Shown here piece after piece: positions 27,067 to 36,383 of a stretch of 64,000 nt of DNA. How positions within the stretch are numbered: the stretch's first letter is position 1; each line of letters opens with the position of its first letter. This DNA comes from Thermus caldifontis (GTDB lineage Bacteria > Deinococcota > Deinococci > Deinococcales > Thermaceae). The stretch covers positions 183,645-247,644 of the forward strand of contig NZ_QGMX01000003.1 in assembly GCF_003336745.1 (NCBI RefSeq). Direction: 5' to 3'. A program made the translations under genes and the position numbers. The notes below the pieces were generated by a model that was given only the letters and a program-made list of their open reading frames with translations, had not been told where the DNA came from and did not search any database.

Positions 27067-27072
27067 ATCATA
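27067..27072 (-). promoter_or_regulatory. Leaderless -10 box of CoA-transferase
   Basis: TATGAT on the minus strand, 6 nt before the ATG at 27060. Confidence 0.65.
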
Positions 27073-27079
27073 AACAAGC

Positions 27080-27085
27080 TATATT
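27080..27085 (+). promoter_or_regulatory. Leaderless -10 box of orphan permease
   Basis: TATATT followed by GGTGGC and the GTG start at 27092. The two divergent start codons are only 31 bp apart, so both genes must be nearly leaderless. Confidence 0.65.
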
Positions 27086-27091
27086 GGTGGC

Positions 27092-27877
27092 GTGGGCCGG
27101 GCTTTAGGGCATCTTTTGGTCTTTTTGGTTCTCCTTTTCGTCCTCCTTCCCTTCCTCTGGATGACCTACGCTGCCTTCATGCCCAAGGAAGCCGTGTACT
27201 CGGGGGAACTGTTCTCAAAGGTGGGTTTTAGCCTGGAGAACGTGCGGGGCTTGGCGAAGGAAGGGTTTTGGAGCCGGCTTTTCTTTTCCATGACGCTTTC
27301 TTTAGGGGTGGTCCTCCTTCAGCTCCTCACGGCCCTTTTGGCCGCTTACGCCCTGCGGGCTGGGCTTGGGCTTTTGCCCTTTTACCTGGTGCTTATGGCC
27401 GTACCCGCCGAGCTCCTTTTGGTACCCCTTTATGGCATCCTCAAGGGGCTTTCCCTTTTGGATACCGCCCTTGCCCTGGCCCTACCCTTTGCCGCTAGCC
27501 CCTTCGTCATCTACCTGGTCTACCAGGCCATGCGGGCGGTACCCGAGGAGCTTTTGGAGGCAGCCCGGCTGGATGGGGCGGGGCATCGGGTGCTTCTTTT
27601 CGGGATCCTTTTCCCCTTGGTGCGGCCCACCCTGGTGGCGGCTGGGGTCTTGGCCTTCGCCGCCCACTGGAACCTGGTACTCTACCCCAGGGTCATGGTT
27701 TCCGACCCCAGGTTTTGGACCCTGCAGACCTGGCTTACGGACCTGCAGCGCAAATACCCCACGGACTGGGGCCTTCTTTCCGCCGCTGCCCTCTTCTCGG
27801 TGCTTCCCATCGCCCTTCTCTATTTGCTCTTTGAGAGGCGGGTGGTGGCCACCTTTGAGGAGGGGCTTAAGGGCTAA
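27092..27877 (+). CDS. Orphan carbohydrate ABC permease (MalG/LacG type)
   Basis: 261-aa inner-membrane permease with about six transmembrane helices and the EAA loop EELLEAARLDGAGHRVLLFGILFPLVRP (about residues 150-177) that docks the ATPase. The family pairs with a MalF-type permease, a binding protein and often a shared MsiK-like ATPase. None of these is within the window. It may serve with partners encoded elsewhere. Confidence 0.88.
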   Translation: MGRALGHLLVFLVLLFVLLPFLWMTYAAFMPKEAVYSGELFSKVGFSLENVRGLAKEGFWSRLFFSMTLSLGVVLLQLLTALLAAYALRAGLGLLPFYLVLMAVPAELLLVPLYGILKGLSLLDTALALALPFAASPFVIYLVYQAMRAVPEELLEAARLDGAGHRVLLFGILFPLVRPTLVAAGVLAFAAHWNLVLYPRVMVSDPRFWTLQTWLTDLQRKYPTDWGLLSAAALFSVLPIALLYLLFERRVVATFEEGLKG

Positions 27878-27911
27878 CGTGCTATCCTGAGGGCTAAAGG
27901 GGGTGCAAGCC

Positions 27912-28433
27912 ATGCGGGCCCTTTTGGCGGTTTTGGCCCTGGCGTTGGCCGGCTGTCTGCCGGTTGCGGTTTTGCGCACTCCGGAGCCGGTTTCCGGAAG
28001 GAGCCTAGCCTTGGGCCTGAGTGCGCTGGGGCTGGAAGGAGGTGTGGCCCTTCTTCCCTATGCTGCCTACGCCGAGGGCAACGGCCAGACCGAGTATAAC
28101 TTTTCCGTCCAGATGGGCTTCAGGGCGGGGATCAAACAGGCCTTGGCCCCCGGGCTTTCCTTAGATATGGGCCTGACCTTGCCTCCCGTGCTGGGGGGGG
28201 ATGCGGTGCCCCTGGCCCTGGACGCGGGGCTTTTACTAGGGCTAGGGGGTGTCTACCTTTCTCCTAGGGTGCACTGGGTTGGATTCCAGTCCCAGAATAC
28301 GAGGGTGTCGGGCCTTCTCTACCAGGCCACCTTGGGCTATGCCGAGGAGGGGTTCTTAGGAGAGGGGAGCGTGCTCTTCAATGCCCAAGAGGGGGCAGTG
28401 CTTTTCGTGGTTTCCGCGGCCGTGCGCCTTTAG
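27912..28433 (+). CDS. Putative lipoprotein, tandem copy 1
   Basis: 173 aa from ATG 27912 (the GTG at 27903 is possible but lacks ribosome-site spacing). Signal peptide with lipobox LALAGC, Cys15. The mature part is a small beta-rich protein with many glycines and ends VVSAAVRL, barrel-like. It shares the motif C-x-PVAVLR-x-P-x-PV with the next gene and similar strand pattern (TEYNFSVQMGFRAG versus [14 protein letters not shown]), so the two are paralogues. Function unknown. Confidence 0.75.
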   Translation: MRALLAVLALALAGCLPVAVLRTPEPVSGRSLALGLSALGLEGGVALLPYAAYAEGNGQTEYNFSVQMGFRAGIKQALAPGLSLDMGLTLPPVLGGDAVPLALDAGLLLGLGGVYLSPRVHWVGFQSQNTRVSGLLYQATLGYAEEGFLGEGSVLFNAQEGAVLFVVSAAVRL

Positions 28434-28442
28434 GGGGTAGGT

Positions 28443-29000
28443 ATGCGGGTCTTGGCGGCTTTGATCCTGTTTGTGGCAGGGTGTGCCCCTGTAGCTGTGC
28501 TTCGCCCGCCGGATCCGGTGCAGGGGCAGGTTTTCACGGTGGGAGGCAGTGTTTTCCCAAGTCCCCAGGGCCAGTATCCGGTCTGGGCCGTACCCTACCT
28601 GGGATACGCAGGAGGGGATGGAACGTGGGAGTTTAACTTCTCCATCCAGTGGAGCGTTAGGGTGGGGGGAAAGCTCAAACTGGCCCCAGGGCTGAGCCTG
28701 GATGGGGGGCTGAGCTTCCTGCCGGGCTCGGATTCTTGGTTTGGGGATGTGGATGTGGGCCTAGTCCTGGCGGTGGACCGGCTCTATTTCTCTCCTCGCC
28801 TTCATGCGTTGGCCGCTAGGGATCAATCCCGCTCCCGTAGCGACCTTGCCTTCCAGGTGAGCCTGGGCTACTGGGGGGAGGGCTGGGCCGTGGAGGTGGG
28901 CTACGGCCCCTGTGGCTATTGCCAGATGGGTTGGGATTATAGCCGCTTGCACCAGGGGCCCTACGTGGCCTTGGGCCTCACCTTCGGAACCTCTCCCTGA
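28443..29000 (+). CDS. Putative lipoprotein, tandem copy 2
   Basis: 185 aa, lipobox ILFVAGC with Cys14, followed by [12 protein letters not shown]. Paralogue of the upstream gene, 9 nt away, more diverged in the C-terminal half, which has CGYCQM near the end. Probably an outer-membrane-associated beta-sheet protein of 8 strands or so. Its 3' end overlaps the convergent rarA by 23 nt. Confidence 0.75.
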   Translation: MRVLAALILFVAGCAPVAVLRPPDPVQGQVFTVGGSVFPSPQGQYPVWAVPYLGYAGGDGTWEFNFSIQWSVRVGGKLKLAPGLSLDGGLSFLPGSDSWFGDVDVGLVLAVDRLYFSPRLHALAARDQSRSRSDLAFQVSLGYWGEGWAVEVGYGPCGYCQMGWDYSRLHQGPYVALGLTFGTSP

Positions 29001-30216
29001 GGGCCTTGAGCCTCTCCCGCACCCTTTCTTCCCAGCCTTCCCCCGTGGCCTCAAAGAGGAGGAGGTCTTCTAGCCCCTCCGGTAGGTAGCTTTGGGCGAA
29101 GCTTCCCTCCTTGTCCTCGTGGTAATAGGCGTAGCCTTTGCCGTGGCCAAGGGCCTTCTGCAAACCGGTCGGAGCGTTCCTCAGATGTAGGGGCACGGGA
29201 GCGTGAGGATGGCTCTGGGCTGCCTCCTCTGCTTTCTTCCAGGCGGTGTAAAGGCTGTTGGACTTGGGGGCCAGGGCCAGGTAAACGGTGGCCTCCACCA
29301 GGGCCAGCTCCCCTTCCGGGCTTCCCAGGGCCTCGTAGGCCTCCTTAGCCGCCACCGCCAGGCGCAGGGCCAAAGGGTCCGCCAGGCCCACATCCTCCAC
29401 CGCCACCCGGATGAGGCGGCGGGCCAGGTAGAGGGGGTCGGCCCCGGCCTTAAGAAGCCTGGCCAGGTAGTAGAGGGCGGCGTCCACGTGGCTTCCCCGG
29501 AGGCTTTTGTGGAGGGCGGAGACCAGGTCGTAAAACCCATCCCCGCCCTTGTCCATGGCGAAGCGCTCGGCGCCCAGGGCTTCCCGTACGGTCCTTACGC
29601 TTACCTCTCCCAAGGAGGCGGCCAGCTCCAGGGTGTTAAGGGCGAAGCGGGCGTCGCCGGCGGCGGCCTGGGCCAGGAGGTGGAGGGCTTCCTCCTCAAA
29701 GGGGGTTCCCGGGAGGCCCCTAGGGTCGGTGAGGGCTTTCTGGAGAAGGGCTAGGAGGTCTTCCTCGGAGAGAGGCCTTAAGGGAAAGAAGCGCAGGCGG
29801 GAGCGGAGGGCGGGGGTGAGCTCAAAGGCGGGGTTTTCCGCGGTGGCCCCGATCAGGGTGAGGAGGCCCGACTCCAGATGGGGCAGGAGGGCGTCTTGCT
29901 GGGCCCGGTTGAAGCGGTGCACCTCGTCCAGGAAAAGGACCAGGCTCCTTTCCTTTCTGGCCCTTTCCACCGCCGCCCTTATTTCCTTGAGCCCCGCCTC
30001 CACCGCAGAAAGCCGGAGGAAGGGCTTGCCCACCCCCTCCGCCAGGATCTGGGCCAGGGTGGTCTTGCCCGTGCCCGGCGGGCCGAAGAGGACCATGGAG
30101 GAAAGCCTTTTCCCCTCCAGCATCCGCCTTAAAAGCCCCCGGGGCCCGGTGAGGTGGGGCTGTCCCAGGACCTCGTCCAAGGAGCGGGGTCTAAGGCGCT
30201 CGGCCAGGGGTTCCAT
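28978..30216 (-). CDS. rarA: Replication-associated recombination protein A (RarA/MgsA)
   Basis: AAA+ ATPase acting at stalled replication forks, related to clamp loaders and eukaryotic WRNIP1. 412 aa from ATG 30216, which matches the family start [10 protein letters not shown] and has TAGCAT ending 7 nt upstream; the ATG at 30225 is an alternative. Walker [10 protein letters not shown] at 45-53, Walker [11 protein letters not shown], sensor [12 protein letters not shown]-terminal tetramerisation domain with [10 protein letters not shown]. Confidence 0.94.
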   Translation of the reverse strand: MEPLAERLRPRSLDEVLGQPHLTGPRGLLRRMLEGKRLSSMVLFGPPGTGKTTLAQILAEGVGKPFLRLSAVEAGLKEIRAAVERARKERSLVLFLDEVHRFNRAQQDALLPHLESGLLTLIGATAENPAFELTPALRSRLRFFPLRPLSEEDLLALLQKALTDPRGLPGTPFEEEALHLLAQAAAGDARFALNTLELAASLGEVSVRTVREALGAERFAMDKGGDGFYDLVSALHKSLRGSHVDAALYYLARLLKAGADPLYLARRLIRVAVEDVGLADPLALRLAVAAKEAYEALGSPEGELALVEATVYLALAPKSNSLYTAWKKAEEAAQSHPHAPVPLHLRNAPTGLQKALGHGKGYAYYHEDKEGSFAQSYLPEGLEDLLLFEATGEGWEERVRERLKALRERFRR

Positions 30217-30223
30217 CCCCTTC

Positions 30224-30229
30224 ATGCTA
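30224..30229 (-). promoter_or_regulatory. Leaderless -10 box of rarA
   Basis: TAGCAT on the minus strand, 7 nt before the ATG at 30216. It overlaps the alternative upstream ATG. Confidence 0.45.
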
Positions 30230-30269
30230 AGGCGGGCGTAAGGGGAGGCATGGTAGTCTTGGAAGGAGC

Positions 30270-30953
30270 ATGCGCTGGCTTTTCCTCCTGCCGTGGGGCC
30301 TTTTCCTTTTGGGGCTTCTTCCCCTGGCCCTGGCTGAGCCCCTGGGCCAGGTGGAGCGGGGGCTTGGGCTTCTCTTTTCCGGTCTTCTCCTGGCGGCTAG
30401 CGGGAGCTTGTTTTCCCGCTTCCCCGTGGCCTTTTCCGTGCAGTTCTTCTTGGTCTTGGGTCTGGGGCTTCTTTCCTTTCAACTGGCCTTGGAAAGCGCC
30501 TTGGCGGTCACGGCCCTCGAGGCCCAGGGCTACACCGCTTTGGGCGGTGCCCTGGGGGCCTTGGCCCTGGCCATGGCCTTCTTCCTGGGCACGGGGCGGG
30601 AGGCGCCCCTTTTGCCTGCCCTGGAGGGCATGGGTTCCCAGGAAGACCTGCGCCGCCTGGCCGGGGCCCTGGAAGGCCTGGCCCTCAGGCGCCCCCTGGT
30701 GCTGGTTTACCTCTCCACCTCCGCCTCCCCTGAAAGGCTGCAGGCGGAGCTTCGCCGGGGGGATCTGGCCTTCCGCCTGGAGGGGGGGTACCTCTTGGTG
30801 CTGCAAGGAAGCCAGCCTGAGGATGCCGCCGGGCTTATGCGGAGGCTTAAGGAGCGGTTTCCCCTCTTAGCCTATGCGGTGGAGCGCTGGCAGGGGGGGA
30901 GCCTGGAAAGCGTGCTGGCCCGCCTCGAGGCGGAGGCCCTCCTCCAGTCCTGA
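30270..30953 (+). CDS. Four-helix membrane protein with cytosolic domain, unknown
   Basis: 227 aa, not recognised. Four transmembrane helices within residues 1-112, then a soluble domain (about 115-227) with strands [11 protein letters not shown] and [14 protein letters not shown]. The soluble part looks like a small GGDEF-type or ACT-like alpha/beta module without catalytic signature. Start has GGAAGGAG 3-4 nt before the ATG. Stands alone between divergent rarA and an intergenic hairpin. Confidence 0.7.
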   Translation: MRWLFLLPWGLFLLGLLPLALAEPLGQVERGLGLLFSGLLLAASGSLFSRFPVAFSVQFFLVLGLGLLSFQLALESALAVTALEAQGYTALGGALGALALAMAFFLGTGREAPLLPALEGMGSQEDLRRLAGALEGLALRRPLVLVYLSTSASPERLQAELRRGDLAFRLEGGYLLVLQGSQPEDAAGLMRRLKERFPLLAYAVERWQGGSLESVLARLEAEALLQS

Positions 30954-30958
30954 TCCTG

Positions 30959-30984
30959 TGGTGTAACCGGCAGAGGTTACACCA
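30959..30984. terminator. Perfect 10-bp inverted repeat
   Basis: TGGTGTAACC (30959-30968), 6-nt loop, GGTTACACCA (30975-30984). It starts 6 nt after the preceding stop. No T-tract, so it could instead be an operator for the short ORF downstream. The half-site GGTGTAACC also appears just before trxB. Confidence 0.5.
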
Positions 30985-31065
30985 GCGCCAGGGTGTACGG
31001 GTTTTCCCTTTACCTTGCTCCCTTTGACCTCCAAGGCCCTTACCCTTAGCCTCAGGGAGGTCAAG

Positions 31066-31140
31066 ATGGAACAGGCCAAGGAGATTAGCCAGGCGTGGCA
31101 GGAAGCCCTGGAAACCTACGGAGAGCGGGAAGAGGAGTAG
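31066..31140 (+). CDS. Possible 24-aa acidic/amphipathic micropeptide
   Basis: ATG 31066 to TAG: a short helical sequence MEQAKEISQAWQEALETYGE plus REEE. The same frame is open upstream, so a TTG start near 31032 would make about 36 residues. No good ribosome site. The heptad-like spacing and intact frame are suggestive, but chance cannot be excluded. Confidence 0.25.
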   Translation: MEQAKEISQAWQEALETYGEREEE

Positions 31141-31160
31141 GGGTTAAGGTTAAGGCAAAG

Positions 31161-31188
31161 GGGGCCGGGTTTAAAGAACCTGGCCCCT
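31161..31188. terminator. Hairpin after typA
   Basis: GGGGCCGGGTT (31161-31171) pairs with AACCTGGCCCC (31178-31188) with one G-T wobble. It lies directly after the typA stop (minus strand), followed there by CTTTGCCTT. Probably bidirectional. Confidence 0.65.
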
Positions 31189-31190
31189 GC

Positions 31191-32954
31191 TTACTTCCCC
31201 ACCAAGCGCTTCCGCTTAGAGGGGTCCAGCACCTTCTTGCGCAGGCGTAGGCTCTTGGGGGTGACCTCCAAAAGCTCGTCCTCGGCCAGGAACTCCAGGG
31301 CTTCCTCCAGGGAAAGCCGCCTTGGGGGCACCAGGCGGATGTTCTCGTCGGAGCCTGCTGCCCGGATGTTGGTGAGCTTTTTGGCGGTGGTGACGTTCAC
31401 CTCCAGGTCGTTTTCCCGCACGTGTTCCCCCACGATCATGCCCACGTAGACCTCGGTGCCCGGCTCAATGAAAAACTGCACCCGCTCCTGCAGGCGGTTG
31501 AGGCTATAGGCGGTGGCCACCCCCGCTTCCATGGCCACGGCGCTACCCGTGGTGCGGGTGGGGATGGGGCCCGCCTCGGGGCCGAAGCCGTGGAAGGTGT
31601 GGCTCAAAAGCCCCTCTCCCCCGGTGAGGGAAAGGAAAAGGCTTCGGAAGCCAAAAAGGGCCCGGGCTGGGACCACGAACTCCGCCCTTACCCGCTCGCC
31701 CACCTCCATGTGGACCATTTCCGCCCGCCGGGCCCCCAGGGCCTCCATGACGCTTCCAAAGCGGTCCTGGGGCACCTCCACCACCAAAAGCTCGTAGGGC
31801 TCGAGGCCATCCTTGGTGAGCACCCGGGGCTGGCCCACGCTGAACTCGTATCCTTCCCGGCGCATGGTTTCCAGGAGGATGGCCAGGTGGAGCTCTCCCC
31901 GGCCCCTAAGCTCAAAGACCTCGGGGGCGACTTCCTCCACCTGGAGGGCCACGTTGGTGCGGAGCTCCTTAAGGAGGCGTTCCTTCAGCTTCTGGCCGGT
32001 CACGTGCACCCCCTCCCGTCCGGCAAAGGGGGAGGTGTTGGCGGTGAGGGTGAGGGCCACGGTGGGCTCGTCCACCTTCAGGCGGGGAAGGGCCTCTCGG
32101 GTCTGGGGGTCGGACAAGGTATCCCCGATCTCCACCCCTTCCACCCCCGCCAGGGCCACGATGTCCCCGGGCAGGCTCTCCGCCACCTCCACCCGCTCCA
32201 GGCCCTGGTGGGTGTAGACCGCCACCACCTTGGCGGAGAGGGCTTCGCCCTCTTTCAAGATGGCTATGCTTTCCCCCTTGCGCACCCGGCCCCGGGCCAC
32301 CTTGCCGATGGCGATGCGCCCCAGGTAGGGGGAGTGGTCCAGGTTGGCCACCAGAAGCTGGAAGGGCCCCTCCTCCCACCGGGGCGAGGGGATGTGCTGG
32401 AGGATGGTTTGGAAAAGCTCGGAGAGATCCTCTTTGGGTTCCTCCCGCCAGGCCCGGCCATCCCGGCCGATGGCGTAGAGGTAGGGAAAGTCCAGCTGCT
32501 CCTCCGTGGCCCCCAACTCCACCATGAGGTCAAAGGTGAGGTTTAGGACCTCATCGGGGCGGGCTTCCTTCTTGTCCACCTTGTTGAGGACCACGAGGGG
32601 CTTGAGCCCAGCCTCCAGGGCCTTCCTTAGGACGAAGCGGGTCTGGGGCATGGGGCCTTCGGCGGCATCCACCAAAAGGAGCACCCCGTCCACCAGGGAA
32701 AGGGCCCGCTCCACCTCCCCGCCAAAGTCCGCATGGCCGGGGGTGTCCACGATGTTGATCTTCACCCCATCCCAGACCACGGCCGTATTCTTGGCCAGGA
32801 TGGTGATGCCCCGCTCCTTTTCCAGGTCGCCCGAGTCCAGGATCCGCTCCCCCTCTTCCTTGGCCAGGGCCTTGGCCTGGCGAAGCATGGCGTCCACCAA
32901 GGTGGTTTTCCCGTGGTCCACGTGGGCAATGATGGCGATGTTTCTAATCTCCAT
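31191..32954 (-). CDS. typA: Translational GTPase TypA/BipA
   Basis: Ribosome-associated GTPase involved in 50S assembly and stress adaptation. 587 aa. G1 motif AHVDHGKTT near residues 10-18, switch GITILAKNT, G3 DTPGHADFGGEVERAL, G4 NKVDK, then EF-G-like domains II, III and V and the BipA-specific C-terminal domain ending DPSKRKRLVGK. Start ATG 32954 matches the family start MEIRNIAIIAHVD. The frame is open 81 codons upstream, but that overlaps ndx1. Confidence 0.96.
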   Translation of the reverse strand: MEIRNIAIIAHVDHGKTTLVDAMLRQAKALAKEEGERILDSGDLEKERGITILAKNTAVVWDGVKINIVDTPGHADFGGEVERALSLVDGVLLLVDAAEGPMPQTRFVLRKALEAGLKPLVVLNKVDKKEARPDEVLNLTFDLMVELGATEEQLDFPYLYAIGRDGRAWREEPKEDLSELFQTILQHIPSPRWEEGPFQLLVANLDHSPYLGRIAIGKVARGRVRKGESIAILKEGEALSAKVVAVYTHQGLERVEVAESLPGDIVALAGVEGVEIGDTLSDPQTREALPRLKVDEPTVALTLTANTSPFAGREGVHVTGQKLKERLLKELRTNVALQVEEVAPEVFELRGRGELHLAILLETMRREGYEFSVGQPRVLTKDGLEPYELLVVEVPQDRFGSVMEALGARRAEMVHMEVGERVRAEFVVPARALFGFRSLFLSLTGGEGLLSHTFHGFGPEAGPIPTRTTGSAVAMEAGVATAYSLNRLQERVQFFIEPGTEVYVGMIVGEHVRENDLEVNVTTAKKLTNIRAAGSDENIRLVPPRRLSLEEALEFLAEDELLEVTPKSLRLRKKVLDPSKRKRLVGK

Positions 32955-32994
32955 GGGCGCACCCAATCCCCCCACTCTACCATGCGGGGGCGCG

Positions 32995-34060
<1,066 letters not shown>

Positions 34061-34098
34061 GCCCGGGGCCACATAGGGTGGGGATTCAAGGTGGCAAG

Positions 34099-34707
34099 AT
34101 GAAGCGCAAGATGGTGGAGATAGAAGAAACCGGTTTGACCTTTGAAACGGAAGTGGACCTGGAGCACCTTCAGAGGCTCTCGGCTGAATGGCTGGAGGTG
34201 ATCGGGGAGGATCCTTCCCGCCCGGGCCTCCTGAAGACGCCAGAGCGGGTGGCCAAGGCCTGGGCCTTCCTCACCCGAGGGTATCGGCAGGACCTGAAGG
34301 CCATCATAAACGAAGCCGTATTCCCGGCTGAGGGTAGCGAAATGGTGGTGGTGAAGGGCATCGAGTTCTACTCCATGTGCGAGCACCACCTCCTGCCCTT
34401 CTTCGGCCAGGTGCACATTGGCTATATCCCAAATGGAAAGATCCTGGGGCTTTCCAAGTTCGCCCGCATCGTGGATATGTTTGCGAGAAGGCTTCAGGTG
34501 CAGGAGCGCCTGGCGGTGCAGATCGCCGAGGCCATCCAGGAGGTCTTAGAGCCCCAGGGCGTGGGCGTGGTGGTGGAGGGGGTTCACCTCTGCATGATGA
34601 TGCGGGGGGTGGAGAAGCAACACTCCCGCACCACCACCAGCGCCATGCTGGGAGTCTTCCGGGAAAGCCAGAAGACCCGGGAGGAGTTTCTAAGCCACTT
34701 GAAATAG
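34099..34707 (+). CDS. folE: GTP cyclohydrolase I
   Basis: First step of tetrahydrofolate (and queuosine) biosynthesis: GTP to dihydroneopterin triphosphate. 202 aa. Zn ligands Cys and His in [11 protein letters not shown] and Cys in [11 protein letters not shown]; catalytic segment [16 protein letters not shown] 34099 gives [12 protein letters not shown]; upstream GTG codons are possible. A strong hairpin begins at the stop codon. Confidence 0.95.
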   Translation: MKRKMVEIEETGLTFETEVDLEHLQRLSAEWLEVIGEDPSRPGLLKTPERVAKAWAFLTRGYRQDLKAIINEAVFPAEGSEMVVVKGIEFYSMCEHHLLPFFGQVHIGYIPNGKILGLSKFARIVDMFARRLQVQERLAVQIAEAIQEVLEPQGVGVVVEGVHLCMMMRGVEKQHSRTTTSAMLGVFRESQKTREEFLSHLK

Positions 34708-34732
34708 CCCCTCCTGCGCGGGCAGGAGGGGC
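34707..34732. terminator. Hairpin between folE and the lipoprotein cluster
   Basis: GCCCCTCCTGC (34707-34717) and GCAGGAGGGGC (34722-34732) form a perfect 11-bp stem with a 4-nt loop, starting in the folE stop codon. On the minus strand it is followed by TATTTC. It probably terminates both convergent transcripts. Confidence 0.75.
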
Positions 34733-34754
34733 CAGGGGGCCTATGGTGGGTGGC

Positions 34755-35183
34755 CTATTCCGGGACTTGGGGCGGTGTGGGCGCCTCGCACCCAGGCACG
34801 GCCATCTGGGGGGTTAGGCCCTCTACCACCACGGGGATTTCCGCATCCCCCACCCCTTCCACGTGGATCCGTAAGAGACCGCTTTCTGCCCCCTGGGGCA
34901 CCTGGAACATCAAGGTGGCTGGGTCCTGGGCTTGGGTGATCTCAGGGTTTTCTTCCCGTAAGCCCGGTGGGAACAGGGCGTAGTTGGTGCCGGCATCCCA
35001 GTCGGCTTGGGAACCAAAGGTGTTGCCCTTGAGGGCCATCCAATCCCCAGCCCGCACCTTGCACCCTGCCACCACATCGGGCGCCACCGACTGGATTTGC
35101 AGGTTGCCCGAGGTCTTGATCCCCTGGGGAGCTGAGCAGGCAGCCAAAAGTCCCAGCAGCAAAAGAAGGGCTGTTTTCCTCAT
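34755..35183 (-). CDS. Small lipoprotein, last gene of the fibre-like cluster
   Basis: 142 aa, lipobox GLLAAC with Cys16. The mature part is a single beta-sandwich-like domain (for example AGDWMALKGNTFG, GLLRIHVEGVGDAEIPVVVE) reminiscent of IPT/TIG-type Ig folds. It has two further cysteines (AGCKVRAG and PGCEAP) that could form a disulfide. Cotranscribed with the 386-aa lipoprotein upstream (9-nt gap). Role unknown; perhaps an anchor or accessory subunit. Confidence 0.7.
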   Translation of the reverse strand: MRKTALLLLLGLLAACSAPQGIKTSGNLQIQSVAPDVVAGCKVRAGDWMALKGNTFGSQADWDAGTNYALFPPGLREENPEITQAQDPATLMFQVPQGAESGLLRIHVEGVGDAEIPVVVEGLTPQMAVPGCEAPTPPQVPE

Positions 35184-35192
35184 GTTGCCTCC

Positions 35193-36353
35193 TTACTCCG
35201 AGCAGTGCCCTGGCCCCACCAGGCCGTTGTTGTAGTCGTCCAATAGGGCGGCATACGCCTTGGCCTGGTTGGAGGTGGCCTTATCCAGGGAATCGCCCGG
35301 CTTGTAGGTGTTGAAGAAGGTTTCCGCCCAGGCTAGGGCCGCATCCACCTGGGGGGTGGTGGAGGCCCCGTTCAGGATGTTCAGCTTGGCGGCGATGTAC
35401 TGGTGGGCCAGGATGTAGTAGGCGTTTCCCTTGGGTGAGGTCCAGAGAACCTGGTAGTAGCTCTGGCCGGACTGGAAGAAGAGGGTGTCCTCGCCTATTT
35501 GCGCCCAGGTGTCGTCGTAGGGGGCAGGGCCGTAGCGGGAATGGGTCTTCCAGTAGCCCTGGGTTAAGGTGCATCCGCCTTCGCAGGGAACGGAAACCTT
35601 TACCGTGGCTGAGGCCGAACCCTGGGTTTGGGTGTCGGAGGTGGTGAAGGTGGCGGTGTTGTCCACCTGGTATTCCCCGCACCGGTCAAAGCGGATCCAG
35701 CGTTCAAAGAAGTAGGTTTGGGAGATGACGCCTTCCGGGGTGATACCGCTGATGGCGTTGACCAAGGTGGCCGAAGGATCGCTCACGGTGACGCTACCGT
35801 CCACCACCTGGGTAGGGGTGGTAAAGGCGAAGCTGGCCTGGCTCGAGGCGGTGCCGCTTTGGCCCCCACCGCTCCAGTCCACCGTGGCGGTGTTGGTCCG
35901 GCCTTGCCCGTTGGGCAGGGCCTGGCTGTAGGTGCAGCTTAACGCTTGGCCTGCGGGCAGGGCATAGGGGAAAGTGACCCCACAGTTCAGGGCTATGTTT
36001 TCTCCCGTGGAGAGGGTGTCGCTGGGGGTTTGCAAGATGACAGCCACGCCACCCGTGTTCTTGATGGTGACCGTCCCCTTCACCTTGAAGTCGGAGTCCG
36101 TGGGGGTGCCCACCAGATACACCGCATACTTGGCCAGGTAGGACTGCCCCGGGGCCAGGGTGAGGGTTCCGCTTGCCGGATCCGTGACCTTCTTCTCCAT
36201 GGTCCAATGGTAGGTGCGCTTGAACTCGGGCACCGCTGTTTTTTCCATCGTTACCGAGGCGCCTACCGCCACCTGGGGCTTTAACCCTTGGGGCTCCTGG
36301 GAGCAAGCTCCCAGGAGCCCTACCACCCAAAGAACCGCGTACCAATGCCGCAT
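35193..36353 (-). CDS. Large lipoprotein with Ig-like repeats and a CTLTQGYWKTH module
   Basis: 386 aa from ATG 36353, which has AAAGGAG 8 nt upstream. Lipobox GLLGAC, Cys17. The mature region begins with Ser/Thr-rich beta-sandwich repeats (KGTVTIKNTGGVAVIL, DGSVTVSDPSATLVN). From about residue 265 it has the conserved module CTLTQGYWKTHSRYGP, a helical surface-protein domain found on exported proteins of many bacteria. It is a candidate tip or adhesin-like component, surface-tethered by lipid. Confidence 0.7.
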   Translation of the reverse strand: MRHWYAVLWVVGLLGACSQEPQGLKPQVAVGASVTMEKTAVPEFKRTYHWTMEKKVTDPASGTLTLAPGQSYLAKYAVYLVGTPTDSDFKVKGTVTIKNTGGVAVILQTPSDTLSTGENIALNCGVTFPYALPAGQALSCTYSQALPNGQGRTNTATVDWSGGGQSGTASSQASFAFTTPTQVVDGSVTVSDPSATLVNAISGITPEGVISQTYFFERWIRFDRCGEYQVDNTATFTTSDTQTQGSASATVKVSVPCEGGCTLTQGYWKTHSRYGPAPYDDTWAQIGEDTLFFQSGQSYYQVLWTSPKGNAYYILAHQYIAAKLNILNGASTTPQVDAALAWAETFFNTYKPGDSLDKATSNQAKAYAALLDDYNNGLVGPGHCSE

Positions 36354-36383
36354 ACGTACCACTCCTTTCCGAATCCTTGAACC

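Noticed and set aside
31422..32546. 374-codon plus-strand frame opposite typA
   Set aside because: Shadow of the typA coding sequence, His- and Gly-rich, with no domain logic.
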